From: Brevipalpus yothersi
Taxonomy: Eukaryota > Arthropoda > Arachnida > Trombidiformes > Tenuipalpidae
DNA length: 64,000 nt
Direction: 5' to 3'
Assembly: GCA_003956705.1 (NCBI GenBank)
Contig: QZCP01000468.1
Span: 124,001-188,000 of the forward strand
The translations under genes were made by a program, and so were the position numbers. Below are positions 1 through 10,832 of the stretch, in pieces (positions within the stretch are counted from its first letter, which is position 1; each line of letters opens with the position of its first letter). Below the pieces are notes generated by a model. It was not told the DNA's origin. It worked only from the letters and a program-made list of their open reading frames with translations, and did no database searches.

Positions 1-296
1 ACGTCAGCGCTCATCGTATTGCAAGATCTCAGAGGCAGAACATAGGTCACATTATCACGGCTATTATACTCTACCATACATGATGAATTTTGTGATAATC
101 CTTTGGGGTAAATCAATCCATGGAATGATGATGTGTTAATTGTAACCAAAATGTTGTTACTATTACACTCGATATGAACATCGGACATCAGATTATCATC
201 CGTCCTTGTTGTGATTACAGTCTGACCATTGGAATGTGATAAAAATGATGTCAAAATCAAAACAAACTGGACAAACAAACTAGTCCTAGGTCCCAT
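1..296 (-). CDS. ZP-domain (cuticlin-type) membrane protein, 5' end only
   Basis: The minus strand is open from an ATG at 296 to the window edge (98 codons), so the gene is cut off. The first 24 residues form a hydrophobic signal peptide ending near SHSNGQ. The mature part starts a zona pellucida domain: a Cys in HIECNSN, then FHGLIYPKGLSQNSSCMVEY and YVLPLRSCNTMSAD, which fit the conserved N-terminal half of arthropod ZP proteins of the cuticlin/dusky type. Those proteins are secreted or membrane-anchored and polymerise in apical extracellular matrix and cuticle. N-glycosylation sequons (NTS, NSS, NVT) are visible. The C-terminal half, any transmembrane anchor and further exons lie outside the window, so the exact orthologue cannot be named. 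Confidence 0.8.
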   Translation of the reverse strand, partial: MGPRTSLFVQFVLILTSFLSHSNGQTVITTRTDDNLMSDVHIECNSNNILVTINTSSFHGLIYPKGLSQNSSCMVEYNSRDNVTYVLPLRSCNTMSAD

Positions 297-1260
297 AGCT
301 GATGGTCGATGTGTCCAATTGTGATTAAAGATGGTCCAAAGGTAACAAAAGCTCAAAAAGGATGATCATTCATAAAAAATTCAACATGAATCTCCAACTA
401 TAGACATTAAGTTTTCACTCAGCTCAAAAGTTCTTGGATACAGTTGAACAAGAAGAAGAAGAAAAAGTATAGAACCGGTTTTCGTTGATGGCCAACAAGG
501 AAAGAAAAAAATATCTCCTCCTTCGCACACCTCCCAGGGAATGAATCAGAAAGATTCAAAATGATTCAGAACTTTAGATCATGATAGAGAGAAAGAAAAT
601 TCAGCTAAAGAAGAATTAGAGGGAGTTCGGTGCCCTCTCATGATGTTGGTAGCAGGAAATATAAAAAAAACGGTATCACAATATACATTACACACTTTAT
701 CATTAGAAATGATCTTCTTGGAATTCAACATGTGAGTGTTTTTGATTGTGAGATTTACTTGGAATAATCTTTTTTTCGTCAATAATTCTCAATGTAATTG
801 AAAAGTATGCAAATTTTCTTCAAGAATTAAAAATAAACCGATGGAAAACATTTTCAACACTTCGCAGCAGATCATGGGAAATTGTGAGTGAGTGTGAGTA
901 TGTGATGCTCAGAGTTTCGATTGTCTCCATGATATACTTTCATGGAGTGATCAAAGATATGGAAGATGAGCAGTTGGAGATCAATGCATGATGAGCCCAT
1001 TTTCATAGAAAATATGAAGCTTCCGGCTGCCAGTAGTCAAGCTGAAATTGTCCGAAAAAATAGAATCTCAATTGCAAGATGAAAAGAAGGAGAGAAGCAC
1101 CAAAAATGAGGGAGGGAATCAAGTATGATTCCAATCATGCATTGCTAAGAATTGCATAGCATCATCGCTTGTGGCCTCGACGGCTACCTTAGAGTAAAAA
1201 TCTTGAAGGCTTCCAAGGAGTAGATGCAGGTGAGGAGAGGCTATTTCTTTCTCTACCTAT
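297..1260. other. 5' flank of the ZP-domain gene; no gene recognised
   Basis: This AT-rich stretch lies between the ZP-domain start codon and the end of the BicD pseudogene. A 67-codon minus-strand frame at 579-782 resembles nothing I know and looks like chance. The ZP-gene promoter should be here, but I see no diagnostic motif. Confidence 0.5.
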
Positions 1261-2330
1261 TTAATTTTCTTCGAATTTTTGAGTCACGATCAGCTTTTGA
1301 CTGATCGCCATTCTTGAAAGAGAATTGAGAGTTTTCGTTTCTTCCTCAGATAATTTGAGCTGCCTCTGGAGCTCATCAATTTGAGCCACATATTCTCCAT
1401 ATCGAGCAGAGAACATGGAACGAAGAGAGAGGCGAAAGCAGCAGCATCTTCTTTCAATGCTTCCAATTCTTTTCGTAACTTGGTAATTGTCTTTGTTACA
1501 ACAGCTTTTTCTGTCTCATACTTGGATTCGAGATTCACGAGCACAACTTATGCAGTTTGCTTGTTAGCTTTCAGAATTGTTTGGAGAGTTGCACCCTGTT
1601 CACGCTTAGTAGCTAGGAGAGCTTTAAGTTTGATAAGTTACTCAGAATCAATGGACGAGGCAACACCAGAGGACGGAAATTGGCTTGATATTCAGTTTAA
1701 ATTTTTTTACCGGTTCCAATTTTCTCCTGAAAAACAGCAAACCTCTTACTTGGTGGTTTCATAATCTACTTGACTTGACTTCAAATTGGATAAAGTTTTT
1801 TGTAGGCTTGTATTATCATCTTTCAAATCATTCATATCATTCGATAATCTCTTTGCGCTCTTTAACTTAGATTCTTTCCTTCACATTAATTAGCTTCTCC
1901 ATGATATCATTACCATGAGAAGAAAGACGGTCCCTTTCAGATTCAATTGTGGCGAGTTCTGAGCGAAGTCATTTCAATTCACGTTGCGAAGTGGATGTGA
2001 ACTTTTCCAGCGGTTATTCTTGGAGAAGAGGTTCCTCTTGTTCGATTCCTCTATCTGAGAAAGCTTTTTGACAATCTTGCAACCGAGCCAGAGCTCGTCG
2101 AAGACTTTCCAATTCGGTTTTGGTGTTCTCATGGAGTGTTTTCTAGCTCTTCGTACTTAAGTCAAAGTTTTTCCCTCTCGTCAAGTAATCCAAGAACTTA
2201 TTGAGCGCAATAATGTTGCTTCGAAATTGATTGCGTAAGTTCCTCTTGCAGTTAATTCACTTGCAATCGCAAAGAATCCCGCTCGGAGAATTACTTTTTC
2301 GATGTTAGTCATGACTGATCAAAAGCTTAT
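1261..2330 (-). pseudogene. BicD: Bicaudal-D (BicD) intronless pseudogene fragment
   Basis: Read on the minus strand, three frames stitch together into a degraded Bicaudal-D, the coiled-coil dynein cargo adaptor. From 2310 downward I see ERDSLRLQVN-stop-LQEELTQSIS, then KYEELENT, ALARLQDCQKAFSDRGIEQE, SELATIESERDRLSSHGND and LKALLATKREQGATLQTILK. These are followed by KYETEKAVVTKTITKLRKEL, EALKEDAAAFASL, a frameshift near 1425, ARYGEYVAQIDELQRQLKLS and LNSLSRMAISQKL. A stop at 1261-1263 falls where real BicD continues. At least ten in-frame stops and several frameshifts are present. No GT-AG introns interrupt the homology over more than 1 kb, which suggests a retrocopy, but I did not find a poly(A) tail or target-site duplication. 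The parent gene is not in the window. Confidence 0.85.
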
Positions 2331-2847
2331 TGGGCCTTTATAAAGCCCTCCATCCTCAAGTGATTATTGGCTTGAAAGGTATTCGAAAACCATAGGATGG
2401 CAACGGGAGATAGTGTCACGATGTATGAGTATGTAGTTGTTACTAATTTTTTGCCCACAATCACTAGAACACACTTGCTTTCCACTGATTCAATGATGTA
2501 ACAAATAATCACAATGGCTTAAATACCAACATATTGGCAATGTCCAACTTAGTATTTTATGACGAAATTTTTATCGATGGCCGATTTGGGATCAAAAAAC
2601 GTATCTTTTATCAGTGGCAGGACAATCGATTGATTGTTGTTGAGGCCAGCTGGTGAGGAGCAATGCAGTTGGTATAAATTGCGCGAATCATCATCATCTG
2701 CCGCGGCTCATGTTTACTTTGTTAATCAGTTTTTTCTGATCAACTCACACTCGTCAACATCAACATGATTGCTTAAATTAATCTGTGACAGTTGGTGTGA
2801 GTGTATTTTGATGATCTGAATTATTTTGTGAATGTAAATAGTTTACA
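2331..2847. other. Upstream region of MRG15
   Basis: No gene is recognised here. The stretch next to MRG15 (about 2690-2847) is its likely promoter and 5' UTR. It contains TGTTTAC at 2711-2717, a motif that recurs upstream of several genes in this window. Confidence 0.5.
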
Positions 2848-3964
2848 ATGGCTCCAAAGCCTCGTTTTCAGGATGGTGAAAGAGTGTTGTGTTTTCATGG
2901 ACCGCTGCTTTATGAAGCAAAAACACTGAAACTTCAAGCAAAAGAGCGATCAGTTTGGTATCTTGTTCATTATCAAGGATGGAATAAAAGTTGGGATGAA
3001 TGGGTTCCTGAGACAAGAATTTTAAAGTATAATGATGCAAATGTGCAGAAACAAAAGGAACTTCAAGAAGGATATAAGCATGTGTATCCTCAATCGAATA
3101 ATACCAAGCCGAAAGGTAAAGGTAAAGGTAAAAGATCCAATTCGGAGAAAGAATCTTCGCCAGCGGCTTCGGGAGAAATTAAGGGTGTCAAACCGAAAAC
3201 TTCATCAGGTATCAGTACAACTGAGACTAAAGATTCTGTCAAGGAGGATTCATCTAAAAAGAAGAAGCCTCGACTAGATCCTTTTGTTGAGACTGAGGAA
3301 GCTTTCGCCAACAAACTCGAGATACGTATCAAAATGCCCGAAGAATTGAAGGCCATCATTTTGGACGATTGGGACAACATCACTCGCCAGAAGAAACTTT
3401 TTAATTTACCTGCACGCGTGACTGTTGACCATATTCTTGATGACTATATAAGTCAGAAGAAGGCTGCCAAAAATTCCAATGCAACAAAAGAGTCTGCTAT
3501 CATCGAATTCACTAATGGCGTGAAAGAATATTTCAATGTTATGCTCGGAAGTCAGCTTCTCTACAAATTTGAAAGACCTCAGTATCAACAGTTCCTCAAT
3601 GATACCAATGGGGATAAACCAATGTCCTCAATCTATGGATTGGTTCATTTGTTGAGATTATTTGGTAAGTTTTTCATGTGCTTATTATTATTTTGGTGAT
3701 TCTCTTACATCTTTACCTTTTAATCATCAGTAAAATTAGGTGGAATTTTAATTTATACTGGGCTGGAGGAAAAGGGAGCGCAAGTTTTGTTAGGCCACAT
3801 ACATGATTTCCTCAAGTGAGTACTCTCATTCTTCTGAGTCTATTCGTATTAACACTAACTTCACTTCCCGATTTTTTAGGTTTCTTGCAAAGAACCCTCA
3901 CGTTTACAGTCCGAATGACTATGTGGTTACCACTCAAGAATATCAGAAGAAAACAGTTCAATAA
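2848..3964 (+). CDS. MRG15: MRG15 / MORF4L1 chromodomain protein
   Basis: Three exons are inferred (2848-3664, 3731-3815, 3880-3964; introns 66 and 64 nt, GT-AG), giving 328 aa. Residues 8-65 are a chromo-barrel domain (FQDGERVLCFHGPLLYEAK, HYQGWNKSWDEWVPETRIL). A basic Ser/Lys-rich linker spans about 85-145. The MRG domain runs from about 150 to the end (RIKMPEELKAIILDDWD, SSIYGLVHLLRLF, HIHDFLKFLAKNP). Family members read H3K36 methylation and are subunits of the NuA4/TIP60 acetyltransferase and the Rpd3S/Sin3 deacetylase complexes in the nucleus. Length and domain order are normal. AATAAA lies 24 nt after the stop (3989-3994). The gene converges on the beta-glucuronidase gene. Confidence 0.95.
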
Positions 3965-3988
3965 CATTTCATTTCATTCTCGCTTTTA

Positions 3989-3994
3989 AATAAA
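3989..3994 (+). terminator. Poly(A) signal of MRG15
   Basis: Canonical AATAAA 24 nt after the MRG15 stop codon, in the 177-nt spacer between two convergent genes. Confidence 0.6.
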
Positions 3995-4141
3995 ATTCAT
4001 CAATCATCATGCTCATCATTTCAACATTGTTTTAAGAAGCTTCTCGAAGAAGCCGATTAAATGGGGTTGTATCTACTATCATAGTAGTTAGATAAGTTTA
4101 TCAGATTGAATTTAGAAGGTGATTGATCGAAATGATTGTTT

Positions 4142-6294
4142 CTACTCTTTGAAGTGGCCTTTCGCTGGACAGTACATATTATCATCAACTGGCACACCAG
4201 GGTTTATTTGAGTATATCGGCATCTAAGGACCTTTGCTGCCGCTTTTGGCTGTCTCGTTCTGGTGAAGATACCTTTTCGATTACCAAGAACTCTTGTTAT
4301 ACCTGTTGGTAGTGAAATTATTGTCAAGCAATATTATTGCTAGTTCTTCACTCACCTTGATTCGTTCGAAAGTCAGCAAAATTCCATATCATCTCTCCAA
4401 CGAAGAAACTTTGCTTCCTCAAAACATCGAAAGCATTGAAGTGTTTAATCATAAGCTCTGTCTGATAATCTTCCGTGAAAACAAACGAAGGGTCTTGATG
4501 AAGCCCTACCAGCGAATCTGCCCCATATTCACTTATCATTATCGGTCTTCTATGAACTTTGAACCATCTCTCCATATCTGTGATAAGTTTTTTTGTGATT
4601 ACTTGTGTGTAGCCCGTATCACTGTACCAAGCGTAGTAACGATTTATCATTATCAAATCTAGATGTGGTGCCAATAGATCTTTCTCTACATCTGCATTGA
4701 TTGCAGCTGTCACAGGACGAGTTGAGTCAAGATTCTTCGTCTTGTTTACAACTTTAGCGAAATATGAACTCGCTTCTGGTTTGAAAGACTCAGGCTCATT
4801 CGCAATTGACCACATTACTACTGATGGATGATTGTAATCTCTTTTAATCAGTCTTTCTATGCTCTCAAGGTGTTGATCCAGTAAAATCTGGTTGAAGTGT
4901 GTAAGTCCCACGGCTGGACATTCGTCGATCACCATGAATCCCATAGCATCTGCCATATCCATCATTTCTTCCGAGTAAGGATAGTGAGAAGTCCTGAATG
5001 AATTAGCTCCTATCCACTTCATGAGATTAAAATCTTTGACCATGATGGGAAAGTCGAAACCTCGGCCACGAATCTAAGTATTTAAAGAGGAGAAAATGTC
5101 ATTTCACTAGAGATTTTTCCCACCAATAATCACTTACATCGCTGTCCTCATGCTTCCCAAAGCCCGTGAAATAGAAGGGTCTCCCATTGAGCAAGAATTG
5201 GCCGTCTCGAACTTCAACTGTTCTGATCCCAATATGAGTTGGGTAATGGTCTATGGTGGTATTCCCAGATTTGAGGAAAATGTCGACTTGATAGAGATAT
5301 GCAATAGATCTCTCATGTGCTCCAAATGGCCACCACAGATGTAGCTGTGTTTCGGGAATAACTAAGCGTCCACTTGCTCCACTAGTTTGAGCAATTTTAG
5401 TTAAATGTTTCGAGTCATAAATTTCGATAATACAATCAATCGCAGCGAGCTCCATAAAGTTAGAGGTAATTTCGACACTATAGTCTATCACAGCATCACC
5501 GGCAACAGAAATATTGAAACGGTAAACATCTATACGCTGTTGAGGTACGTTTGTCAGATGTACAGTTCTATGTATTCCTGCATAGTTGAAGAAGTCAAAA
5601 TTAGTTGAAAATTCATAGAAATTTTCAGAAGAATCTCCCAGTTCCCCTTTCTTGTTGATCACCGATCCTTGTGGGAGAGTTTCAGGGGTCAATGTGTTGT
5701 TCACTGCTACAGTGAGTAAATTACTTTGATTAGCTCTCAATTGTGATCCCACTGGAAACTCGAAGGGTAAATGTCCCCCGATATTCGAACCTATTTTAAC
5801 TCCATTTAGATATACATAAGAAACATAGTTAACGCTTCCGAATCTCAGAAGAACTTCTCGATTCTCGAGAAGCCACGCAGATGACACATAAAAGCTGGTT
5901 TGATACCATACCCAGCCGACGTGATCTCGAATTGCCTTGTCTTGAGTAATGTCATTAAAACTTGATGGAACTGGCATAGGAATCACTGGCCCAGTCTAAG
6001 AATAGAAATTTTCAAATAAAAATTGAAAAATTTTTTTAATTTCGTTAAATTTTTATCAGCTCTGATTGTAAAACCTTATGTTTTGTGGAGATCTCAACTT
6101 ACTTCCTCTAGTTGCCTCTCGTACCATCGTTCCTCGAAGCCTTTTTCAGGATTTGAGTCAGGAGAGATTCTAAACTTCCATAGGCCATCCAATTTTCTAA
6201 CTTCTCGAGTGAAGGAATCTCTGGGATATAATGAAGATTCGAGTGTACAAAACAGGAGAGAAAACACGAGAATACGTACAAGCTCCATTTCCAA
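4142..6294 (-). CDS. GUSB: Lysosomal beta-glucuronidase (GH2)
   Basis: Four exons on the minus strand (6294-6103, 5995-5138, 5073-4356, 4302-4142; introns 107, 64 and 53 nt) give 642 aa, close to the usual ~650. An N-terminal signal peptide (VRILVFSLLFCTLESSLYPR) leads into the glycoside hydrolase family 2 sugar-binding, immunoglobulin-like and TIM-barrel domains. The acid/base Glu is in SIANEPE (about residue 443) and the nucleophile in MISEYGAD (about 532); their 89-residue spacing equals that of the human enzyme. It removes terminal glucuronic acid from glycosaminoglycans and glucuronides, normally in lysosomes, and in herbivores or predators may also act as a secreted digestive enzyme. 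The 53-nt intron is among the shortest in the window. Several NxS/T sites fit a secretory protein. Confidence 0.95.
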
Positions 6295-6831
6295 ACAACA
6301 AGCTCATACTGTCAAGATTGTTAGACAACCCTAATTGGAGTGTAAACGAACTATCTCTTTATCTTATCACCCTTATGTCAGTTGAAATCCAGATAAGAGA
6401 ATATGGGCTATGAATTTGCGGGAATTTTCGCTGTTCTCGGAAGCTTTACCATCAGCTAAGGTTTAGGGAAGATATATCCATCAATTTTTCTTCCTCATTT
6501 AAAAATGATTCCTATAATGTGCTTCTTGAATCAATACATTTTTAGTGTCGTCAAGAAAGATTTGAATTGATTCATTGAAGAAGTTCGATGAAAAGCTCAG
6601 AAAAGGTTTGAGTAACCTCCGTTTTGATCTCACAGGAGTCAAAACTTCTGTACATGATCAAAAGCTTGTGAAAGAAATGAACATTTTCCGTGTCAAAATG
6701 GGTGCACCGGACTACAATAAAGTCTCGCGTGTTTTTAAAATTAAAGCATAACATGATTACAAATGGTCAATGTCGAAAGATGACATCAATTTTCTCACAT
6801 AAATAAAGAGTCAGAGCTCGCCATTGAGATT
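6295..6831. other. Upstream region of GUSB and 3' flank of TFIIF-beta
   Basis: Promoter side of the beta-glucuronidase gene. A chance minus-strand frame at 6572-6754 has no recognisable homology. Nothing else is identifiable. Confidence 0.4.
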
Positions 6832-7818
6832 TCATTCAGCGGCTTTTGTTTTCTCGCCCTCATAGTGACGGAACTCAGGTTTGAGCTCCCACATATTTTT
6901 GTGTGGATTCTTGGTATTATACACACAAACTTCTCGGAGTATTTCCTTAAGATAGGTCTGAAAGAGAAAAGCAAAAGAAATTAGGAAAATTTGGAATCGA
7001 AAAATCTATTTACTTACGCTTGGCTGCTTAGTTATTCTTTCTAAATCTTTACTACAATAATACTGATGTTTTTCGAAAGCTTGAAATAGCATATCCATGA
7101 CTTTCTCTTTGTCTTCACGAGATTTTTTGCCTTCAGCTTTCTTCTTGGCTTCGTTTTCCATCTTTGAGGGATAAAAAAAGAACAAATGAATAAAAAAACT
7201 GCCTCATAGAAACATTTCAATTTACCTCTGTTTTGTGGTTTGATTTGGGCTTAAAAGCAATTGGAGTGACATCAAGCTTTTGTATGACTCGTTGAGGTTT
7301 TCTTGCCTCTTTCATTTGTTTTGCCTTAAGTTTCATGTAATTTGAATCACCAATAGGTCGACATTCCCCTTTCTGAACAACATTCCCTTCGAGCACCAAT
7401 TTATTAGCACTTTTATCATCTTTAGGATGGGAAAAAACTGCAAGATGCTGGTGAGATATATCACTAATCACAAAACAGTGCTCCTTAGGAATATGAGGTT
7501 CATTTGGCTCTCGTCTTTGTTTTGCTCTATCTAGTACATCGTTTGAGAGATCAAAGAGAATTTCGGGCTTACCACCAACACCCCTAGACAATTGAGGATT
7601 AAAAATATGATGTAAAAAGATGACCTTTCAATCAAAAGACCAGTAGTTTAAAAACACAAAACTTACTTGCTAATCTTAAGTCTACCCAATTCACTCATTG
7701 CTGGTGCAGTTTCCCATCGATTGGCCATATATTTGGGCACTTTAACTAGCCAAACACCTCTGGATGCACTTCCGATGTCCAGATCACTAACATTACTGGT
7801 ACTATTAGCTGTACTCAT
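6832..7818 (-). CDS. GTF2F2: General transcription factor IIF subunit 2 (RAP30)
   Basis: Four exons on the minus strand (7818-7667, 7583-7226, 7161-7018, 6957-6832; introns 83, 64 and 60 nt) encode 259 aa against about 250 in other animals. The N-terminal dimerisation domain begins GVWLVKVPKYMANRWETAP and continues with LGRLKISKGVGGKPEILFDL. The C-terminal winged helix is LFQAFEKHQYYCSKDLERI, ITKQPSTYLKEILREVCVYN and KNMWELKPEFRHYEG. TFIIF binds RNA polymerase II, helps recruit it to promoters and stimulates elongation; this subunit pairs with RAP74. The gene is divergent from mRpS35 with 323 nt between start codons, so the two likely share a promoter region. Confidence 0.95.
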
Positions 7819-8141
7819 GGTTGATGAATGGAAATGTTGATAACTAATTAAGATGATAATTCACAAACAATCTCATGACTGCAAACGCTGTCATGAGATG
7901 TGCAAGAATAAGGTTTCATTTGAGCAACTCTTCTCAAATGTTTTGTTTTGTTTACATCTGCAAGAGAACTCTTTACATGATTTCGACGAGTAGTTTATCA
8001 AGATATTCCATCGATTAATCCATTCATATTGTTGAGAATTTTCGATTTAATTTGATTTTTTGTCTGCTCTAGCATGATATTCATCCTTCCATAACCATTG
8101 GCTGAGTTTGATTGATTTCAGTCCAATAAGTTCGAGAAACA
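7819..8141. promoter_or_regulatory. Shared divergent promoter region of GTF2F2 and mRpS35
   Basis: This 323-nt spacer separates two divergent start codons. It holds two perfect hairpin-forming inverted repeats in tandem: TCTCATGAC/GTCATGAGA (7871-7879 and 7890-7898) and CATTTGAG/CTCAAATG (7917-7924 and 7933-7940). A TGTTTACA motif follows at 7949-7956. Function is inferred from position. Confidence 0.55.
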
Positions 8142-9270
8142 ATGATTACACGTGTTTGTTGTCACCATTTGCGTCGCGGGAACCCAATACGGCAATCACG
8201 ATTACCATTTTGTTCATCAGTTGATCTGGATGAAAGTTCATCGAGTGATGTAATTGCTGAGGAATTTGAGAAGATGGCCTTTCTTCCTCCTCCTTTCATA
8301 CGTCCTGAAGCTAGAGGACGAAGAAGAGTTTATGAATCTTCTCCCAGATATATGAGAATGGCAGTCAATCAAGATTGGAATTCTGTTTGGCCAGCAGCGA
8401 GAACATTTAATCCTTATGTTGTTCCTTTACCTATTTATCAGGGTGGTGTCAAAATCTACACTCGAAGAAGTCCAAGAAAAGATAAATTTAATAACCATGA
8501 ATTGTTAAAGATTCAAAACTTTTTACACCTTTCACCAACCAATGTAAGGAAGCAGTGTGCAGCGATTAAGAAGTTTTGCAGGTAAGAATGGTTTGTATTG
8601 TCATTGGAAAATTTTATACTATATCTTAGTTGTATTATTTTCCAGTCCTTGGCCAGAGGGATTAGAGACTGATGAAAAAATCGACGCTCATTTTCCTCTT
8701 AAAATTACTACTTCTGATTACTGCCATGCATCACCTACGATCAGAGATCCTCGATCAAGAGTAGTGGAAATACAATTCAAATTGTCCTGGTTAGAATTAG
8801 ACGAACATTCGAGGGACAAGATGTTGCGTCTCCTGGATAAGAGATATGATCCCAAAACTGACATGGTGACAATCACCACCGATAGCTGTCCCCTGCGGAA
8901 ACAGAATCTAGATTATGCTCTATATCAATTGACTGCTTGCTATTTCGAATCATGGGTAAGTTTATTCAGCTGGATGCAGAAAAAAATGGAGCTCAGAACT
9001 AATGTTTGTTTTTCTCGATAGAAAAAAGAGGATTGGGAGGAAGGTAAACTGCCACAAGATTGGGAGCGTTTCTTCTGGGACAAAAGCTCTTCAAAACAAA
9101 AAGCAGAGTCTCTTGTTGATAAAATTTCTAGTATTGAGAAGGCAGACAAGCCCAGAGATGAAAGAATCAAAAGTTATAGTCAAGCTGTAGCTAAACTGTT
9201 CGATCAAGGTGAAAGCCATAATTGCTTAAACGAGTACAAGAAAGGAGTTGAAAAACTTTTATTTAAGTAA
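8142..9270 (+). CDS. mRpS35: Mitochondrial small-subunit ribosomal protein mS35
   Basis: Three exons (8142-8581, 8646-8955, 9022-9270; introns 64 and 66 nt) give 332 aa, near the family's usual length. The N terminus is Arg-rich and lacks acidic residues at first, as expected of a mitochondrial targeting sequence. Family features include NWxxVWPAARTFNP, the central block YCHASPTIRDPRSRVVEIQF, the stretch LDEHSRDKMLRLLDKRYDP, then TDSCPLRKQNLDYALYQLT and the C-terminal NEYKKGVEKLLF. mS35 belongs to the animal mitochondrial 28S ribosomal subunit and has no direct catalytic role. Transcribed away from GTF2F2. Confidence 0.93.
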
Positions 9271-9866
9271 ATCTTGAAATCAAAATTCGAATATTTATCC
9301 CTTCTTCGATCGAGACAATGGTGTAGAATTATTTTCTCATACTCTACATCGCTAATATCAAGGGGATCTTGTTCTCATCATGGAGAGTACGGAAGAAACT
9401 AATCTACCAACGGAACATTTTAAAGCGTAGTTAATAGTTTTATTCGTATCCTAGTGGCCTATCATCCCAATTTTATCAATCAAAGTTAGAACATTCTTGC
9501 TGTTGAGAATCTAATATCACTCTTTCCAAAAATGTCTGTGATAGATGAAAAAATACTCAGAAGTAAGAGTTGAACTTCGACGAAGTGACGTGTTCTCGCT
9601 CCAAGTCATAGCCCAAGGAATATCGATCGTACAATAGACGATCAAGAGTAAAATCAGCAATTAGAGAGTAAGAATCAGAAAATTAGCGTGCTACTTTCAA
9701 GTGAGAATGTATTCTCGACTTTTCGTCTCTTTGTAACGATAATTTTTTGTGGAAAAATTGACAATGAAAGAATCAGAGGAAGATTTAAATCGAATGTACA
9801 ATAAATAAGTTTATTATAGTCGGAAACATTGTAAGCAATTAATATCGGAAGAGATCATTTTTCTTA
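9271..9866. other. Convergent 3' spacer between mRpS35 and BUD31
   Basis: No gene seen. It contains both 3' UTRs. On the minus strand AATAAA (plus-strand TTTATT near 9810-9815) is the likely BUD31 poly(A) signal. The rest shows only short frames. Confidence 0.45.
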
Positions 9867-10307
9867 TCATCCAGAACAACCTCGACAGCCACAGTTGTTA
9901 CATTGGAGAGGTCTATTTTCATCAAGTTGACTTTTTGGTACGCGACAGATGCAATTGGTACCAAAGTTTGTATCCTTCACTTGGATGCATCTTAGGCAAC
10001 AAAGATTTTCGAAGCCAGACTTTTTCCACTTGGCGATCAGAGCTTGATCAGCAAGCTTATTTTTTAAACAAAAATCATACAATTCTTTAGATATAACTTG
10101 CTGTTTATAGTACAAATCATACAGATACCGGCTTCTTTGATTGTGTATCTTGAATATTGGCCATAAACTTTCCACTCTTCTTTTACCCTCATGTGATTCA
10201 CTTTCAGCCTCTCTCATCTTGGCCTCAAGTTCTTCCAAAGTAGGCTCAATGAGATCCCATCCATCAGGCGGCTGACCTCGTACTCTTAATCTTCGTATTC
10301 TAGACAT
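9867..10307 (-). CDS. BUD31: BUD31 / G10 spliceosome protein
   Basis: A single-exon gene of 146 aa, against 144 in human. The start is set at 10307 (MSRIRRLRVRGQPPDGWDLI), where family members begin, not the in-frame ATG seven codons upstream. Conserved blocks are PPDGWDLIEPTLEELEAKMR, HEGKRRVESLWPIFKIHNQR, FENLCCLRCIQVKDTNFG and the zinc-binding C terminus CNNCGCRGCSG. BUD31 is a core component of the activated spliceosome (Prp19/NTC-associated), with three zinc sites that hold its fold near the U2/U6 catalytic RNA. It lies divergent from the DDX5-like helicase 525 nt away, another RNA-processing gene. Confidence 0.96.
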   Translation of the reverse strand: MSRIRRLRVRGQPPDGWDLIEPTLEELEAKMREAESESHEGKRRVESLWPIFKIHNQRSRYLYDLYYKQQVISKELYDFCLKNKLADQALIAKWKKSGFENLCCLRCIQVKDTNFGTNCICRVPKSQLDENRPLQCNNCGCRGCSG

Positions 10308-10832
10308 ATCGATAAAACAATTGATCAAAATCGAAGTTCAAACGAAATACGATCAAAAAATAAGATGATGATCGGTTGGAAAAAATTCACTGACGCCGGT
10401 AGAGAATATCAACTTGATCACAATCAACTCCACCGATAGGAAAAATATGGCGATCAATAATTACCATCAACCACCCATTCAACGACAAAAGCAAAACTAT
10501 GATCGGTAAAGATCAATCAATTAAATTAATTAAAGTGTTTAAAAGTGTTTGAAGGCTAAACTCGACCGGACATTAAAGTGGCTGCATTAAGCAGCTGTAT
10601 TGAAGAGCGCATGTGCGAGAAAAAAAATTTTAAAGAGAAGAAGAAGAGAAGAGAAGCTCTGCTGAATATATTCGCCATTTTTTCCTCTCTTCTCTCTCTC
10701 CTCTCTCTCTTTGCTGGTCGGCATTTTCGCCTATTTTTGTTTCATTATTTTGTGTAATTAAATATTTTCATCACATTTATCCCACTAAATTGTCGACCAG
10801 TAAGTCTAATCACCAATTAGTCTGATTTCATC
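10308..10832. promoter_or_regulatory. Divergent promoter region of BUD31 and the DDX5-like gene
   Basis: This 525-nt spacer lies between divergent start codons. A pyrimidine-rich CT tract (about 10680-10712) sits about 120 nt before the helicase ATG, a GAGA-type element in promoter position. The 5' UTRs of both genes should be here. Confidence 0.5.

Noticed and set aside
4294..4662. 122-codon plus-strand frame opposite beta-glucuronidase
   Set aside because: It lies antisense to well-supported exons and has no recognisable domain.
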